7,017 bases of DNA from Thioalkalivibrio nitratireducens (GTDB lineage: Bacteria; Pseudomonadota; Gammaproteobacteria; Ectothiorhodospirales; Ectothiorhodospiraceae), in assembly GCA_011390385.1 (NCBI GenBank), contig JAABSN010000177.1, forward strand, positions 1 to 7,017. The letters run 5' to 3'. Position 1 is the first letter of the stretch. Each line of letters begins with the position of its first letter. The position numbers and the translations under genes were made by a program. Below, in pieces: positions 5,001 through 7,017 of this stretch. The notes under the pieces were generated by a model. That model saw only the letters and a program-made list of their open reading frames with translations. It did no database searches and had not been told where the DNA came from.

Positions 5001-6293
5001 ATGACGCTTGCAACTTGGTTCATATTGATCGGGACGCTGCTCCTGGTGGTGGGCTTCACCTTCTCTTATCTCAAGAGCGTTCCCATTACCTCTGCCATTG
5101 TGTATCTTCTGGTCGGAATCCTGATCGGGCCCATGGGGTTCGGCCTGTTTCATTTCAATCCGTTGAAAGAATCGGGGTTGCTCGAAGTCCTGACCGAAAT
5201 CGCAGTTCTTGTCTCCCTGTATTGCGCCGGAGTGCAAATGCCGGCGCCGGTCACTTTCAAGCACTGGCGCAGCCCCTTGCAATTGGCCACGCTATCGATG
5301 GCTGTCACCGTCGGGCTGGTCACTTTGTTCGGGTACTACGTGCTTGCGCTGCCGCTGGGGGCGGCGGTATTGCTCGGGGCTGTGGTCGCACCGACCGACC
5401 CGGTCCTGGCAACCGCCGTTCAGGTCCGTCATGCCGATGATCCCGACGAGTTTCGCTTCGCCCTGACCTGCGAGGCCGGAATCAATGATGGCAGCGCCTT
5501 TCCGTTCATCATGCTCGGGCTCGGATTGCTGGGACTGCATGATCTTGGCAACAACGGGGCCCGCTGGATGGTCATGGATGTCCTCTGGGCTTGCGGTGCT
5601 GCTATCGGCATCGGTATCCTGATGGGCTATGCCGCCGGTTGGCTCGTCTATCGGCTGCGCACGCTCTTCCTGGGCACGTTTTTCCTGGAAAGTTTTATCG
5701 GACTGGGGCTTATTGCGCTGGCCTATGGCATCTGCCTGCTGGTGGATGCCTGGGGATTTCTGGGCGTTTTCAGCGCGGCCGTGGCACTTCGCCACACTGA
5801 GCTGGGACTGGCCGAGGAGGATGACGAATATCCGCCCTTCAAGGAATCAGCCGGAGACGACACGACCGGGGACGAGATCCATTCGCATATCAGCGAAAGT
5901 TCGCTGGTATTCAACGCCCACCTCGAAAAGTTAGCCGAAATCGTCCTTGTTCTGTTGATCGGGGGCTCCCTGTTCTGGGACTCCTGGAGCTGGCGAGCGC
6001 TTGGCTTCGCGGCATTCCTGTTCTTTGTCGCCCGACCGTTAAGCGTTCACCTGGGGCTGTTGGTGAGCAAGACACCCCTGCGTATTCGCCATCTTGCCGG
6101 CTGGCTTGGTATTCGCGGAATCGGCTCGCTGTACTATCTGATGTATGCCATTCAACATGGTCTCCCGGAGGACCTTGCGCTGGAGCTGCTTCACCTGGTA
6201 CTGGTGACGGTTGCATTGTCGATCTTGATACACGGAGTGACCGTCAAGCCCGTTATCGCCAGGTTCTGGCTGCCCCACTCGCCCAAGCCCTAG
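5001..6293 (+). CDS. CPA1-family Na+(K+)/H+ antiporter, 430 aa
   Basis: This is an inner-membrane secondary transporter exchanging protons for Na+ or K+, serving pH and salt homeostasis. It appears complete: hydrophobic from residue 6 (MTLATWFILIGTLLLVVGF), with about 11-12 predicted helices. Family signatures are A130-P-T-D-P-V (the T-D-P of the unwound ion-binding helix), E158-A-G-I-N-D-G-S-A with the N162-D163 pair expected to bind ion and proton, and G370-I-R372-G-I-G-S-L-Y-Y near the C-terminus. A very acidic loop lies at about 272-299 and includes H294 and H296. There is no long C-terminal cytoplasmic domain. The ATG at 5001 gives the usual N-terminus, although its GAGG lies directly against the start codon, a poor spacing. 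It is flanked upstream by weak small ORFs and faces the DUF1206 gene. The ion preference cannot be read from sequence. Confidence 0.93.
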   Translation: MTLATWFILIGTLLLVVGFTFSYLKSVPITSAIVYLLVGILIGPMGFGLFHFNPLKESGLLEVLTEIAVLVSLYCAGVQMPAPVTFKHWRSPLQLATLSMAVTVGLVTLFGYYVLALPLGAAVLLGAVVAPTDPVLATAVQVRHADDPDEFRFALTCEAGINDGSAFPFIMLGLGLLGLHDLGNNGARWMVMDVLWACGAAIGIGILMGYAAGWLVYRLRTLFLGTFFLESFIGLGLIALAYGICLLVDAWGFLGVFSAAVALRHTELGLAEEDDEYPPFKESAGDDTTGDEIHSHISESSLVFNAHLEKLAEIVLVLLIGGSLFWDSWSWRALGFAAFLFFVARPLSVHLGLLVSKTPLRIRHLAGWLGIRGIGSLYYLMYAIQHGLPEDLALELLHLVLVTVALSILIHGVTVKPVIARFWLPHSPKP

Positions 6294-6300
6294 TGGTTTT
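6275..6300 (+). terminator. Weak terminator-like hairpin at the antiporter 3' end
   Basis: CCACT (6275-6279) and AGTGG (6292-6296) form a 5-base stem with a 12-base loop, followed by TTTT, overlapping the antiporter stop codon. The stem is short. A second short hairpin, GCGCC/GGCGC at 6371-6389, lies further into the 143-base convergent gap. Either or neither may end transcription between the two converging genes. Confidence 0.22.
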
Positions 6301-6436
6301 CGCGAGTAGTCATATCCCGACGAAATCTGACGAGAGCCCTGCCCGATTTCGCGTACGCGGCACCTGAGGCGCGCCCAAAAATATGGCGCTTCCTCCCGGA
6401 ACATGGCCGGAGTATGGTTGCTCCAGTCTGATCTTC

Positions 6437-7017
6437 TTAAGGTGGATTGATCGATCTGAAACCCGCTTGAAGGGCGCTGTAAGCGGAGAACGCCAGCAGT
6501 CCGAGACCCATTGCGCCCAGCAGGATCCGACCGTGGGTGTGCGCGAGCAACCAGTCCAGCGCGCCCTCGAGTCCTTGCGTCTCGTCTGGGTTCACGCGCC
6601 AGGCGGACAGAATCAGAAGATAGCCAATGATGAGGAAGACAATACCGCGAGCGTAGAGGCCCGTGCGACAAACCGGATCGGTCCAGCGCTGCTTGTCGGC
6701 CGGAATCTTCAGAAACCGGTCGTACATCTTCCGATAGCCCTTGACAAGGTGCATCACCCCCGCACCCAGCACCGTAATGCCAACGACCGCTACCGCCCAG
6801 CGGCCGGCCGGTTGCGACATCAGCCAGCCGACCCAGGTGCCCGAACCGTTGGCGCCGCTGGCGTCACCGATGAAGATACCCAGTGTGAAGACGATGTCGA
6901 ACATGACCAACGCCAGCAACAAGTGCAGGATGCAGCTGACCAGCAGCCCTGCGCGCACGACGAGCCCCTTGAGCGATCGACCGTGCTCATCGGTGTCGAA
7001 CACCGCCTCGGCAAAGC
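6437..7017 (-). CDS. DUF1206 multipass membrane protein, partial (5' end outside window)
   Basis: The frame is open to the right edge. A GTG at 7003 is a possible start, but the codons before it read F-A-E-A and run into V-F-D-T-D-E-H-G-R-S-L-K-G-L, which is how the end of one DUF1206 repeat leads into the next. I therefore take the gene as 5'-truncated by the window. Two repeats of paired helices are visible: RAGLLVSCILHLLLALVMF with GRWAVAVVGITVLGAGVMHLV, then R-T-G-L-Y-A-R-G-I-V-F-L-I-I-G-Y with H-G-R-I-L-L-G-A-M-G-L-G-L-L-A-F-S-A-Y. The R-x-G-x-x-A-R/K-G-x-V-F and G-R-x-L-L-G motifs mark the family, which usually has three such repeats. The role of DUF1206 proteins is unknown. The gene converges on the antiporter with a 143-base gap. 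Confidence 0.88.
   Translation of the reverse strand, partial: FAEAVFDTDEHGRSLKGLVVRAGLLVSCILHLLLALVMFDIVFTLGIFIGDASGANGSGTWVGWLMSQPAGRWAVAVVGITVLGAGVMHLVKGYRKMYDRFLKIPADKQRWTDPVCRTGLYARGIVFLIIGYLLILSAWRVNPDETQGLEGALDWLLAHTHGRILLGAMGLGLLAFSAYSALQAGFRSINPP

Noticed and set aside
4878..5795. Two minus-strand ORFs (4878-5282 and 5292-5795) antisense to the antiporter
   Set aside because: The translations are Gln/Asp/Pro/His-rich shadows of hydrophobic codons on the other strand, and the plus-strand antiporter is unambiguous.
6321..6351. CGAAATC/GATTTCG inverted repeat in the convergent gap
   Set aside because: The stem is 7 bases with a 17-base loop and no T-run on either strand, so it is no better than chance for a terminator.
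6039..6671. 210-codon minus-strand ORF across the antiporter and DUF1206 3' ends
   Set aside because: It overlaps two well-supported genes in other frames, and its Arg-rich translation has no domain.

Overview
The window reads as chromosomal DNA of a moderately GC-rich Gram-negative bacterium. Two predicted lipoproteins with clear lipoboxes, a small MscS-type channel and a CPA1 antiporter suggest a proteobacterium, probably a gammaproteobacterium from an environmental or saline habitat. That placement is inference from gene content; no rRNA or other marker gene is present. I see no tRNA, rRNA, CRISPR array, insertion sequence or phage gene.

Left half (1-3863, minus strand): a tightly packed gene cluster read right to left. 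Its order is a disrupted mscS-like channel gene (3627-3001, with a probable frameshifted N-terminal piece at 3863-3657), an uncharacterised protein A (3004-2144), a TPR lipoprotein (2147-1332), and two tandem single-pass membrane proteins B (1259-504) and C (507 to beyond the left edge). A, B and C appear to be paralogues. B and C match in register through the whole N-terminal anchor (W15, D/E21, F22, G28, Q34, N37-W38-N39) and resemble the DUF6090-type family. A has the soluble part but no membrane anchor. Three of the four junctions are 4-base ATGA stop/start overlaps, which points to one translationally coupled operon.

Middle (3864-5000, plus strand): a DUF4136-type lipoprotein (3911-4294) is cut short by a TGA, after which recognisable codons continue in frame. 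About 700 bases follow with no recognisable gene. They hold only two weak small ORFs, which overlap by ATGA, and one hairpin.

Right part: a full-length CPA1-family Na+(K+)/H+ antiporter (5001-6293, plus) converges on a DUF1206 multipass membrane protein (minus, 5' end beyond the right edge). The shared theme is the cell envelope and ion or osmotic homeostasis. The most unusual parts are the uncharacterised A/B/C plus TPR-lipoprotein cluster and the cluster of damaged reading frames between about 3000 and 4340. No established biological system can be assigned to the A/B/C cluster from sequence alone.
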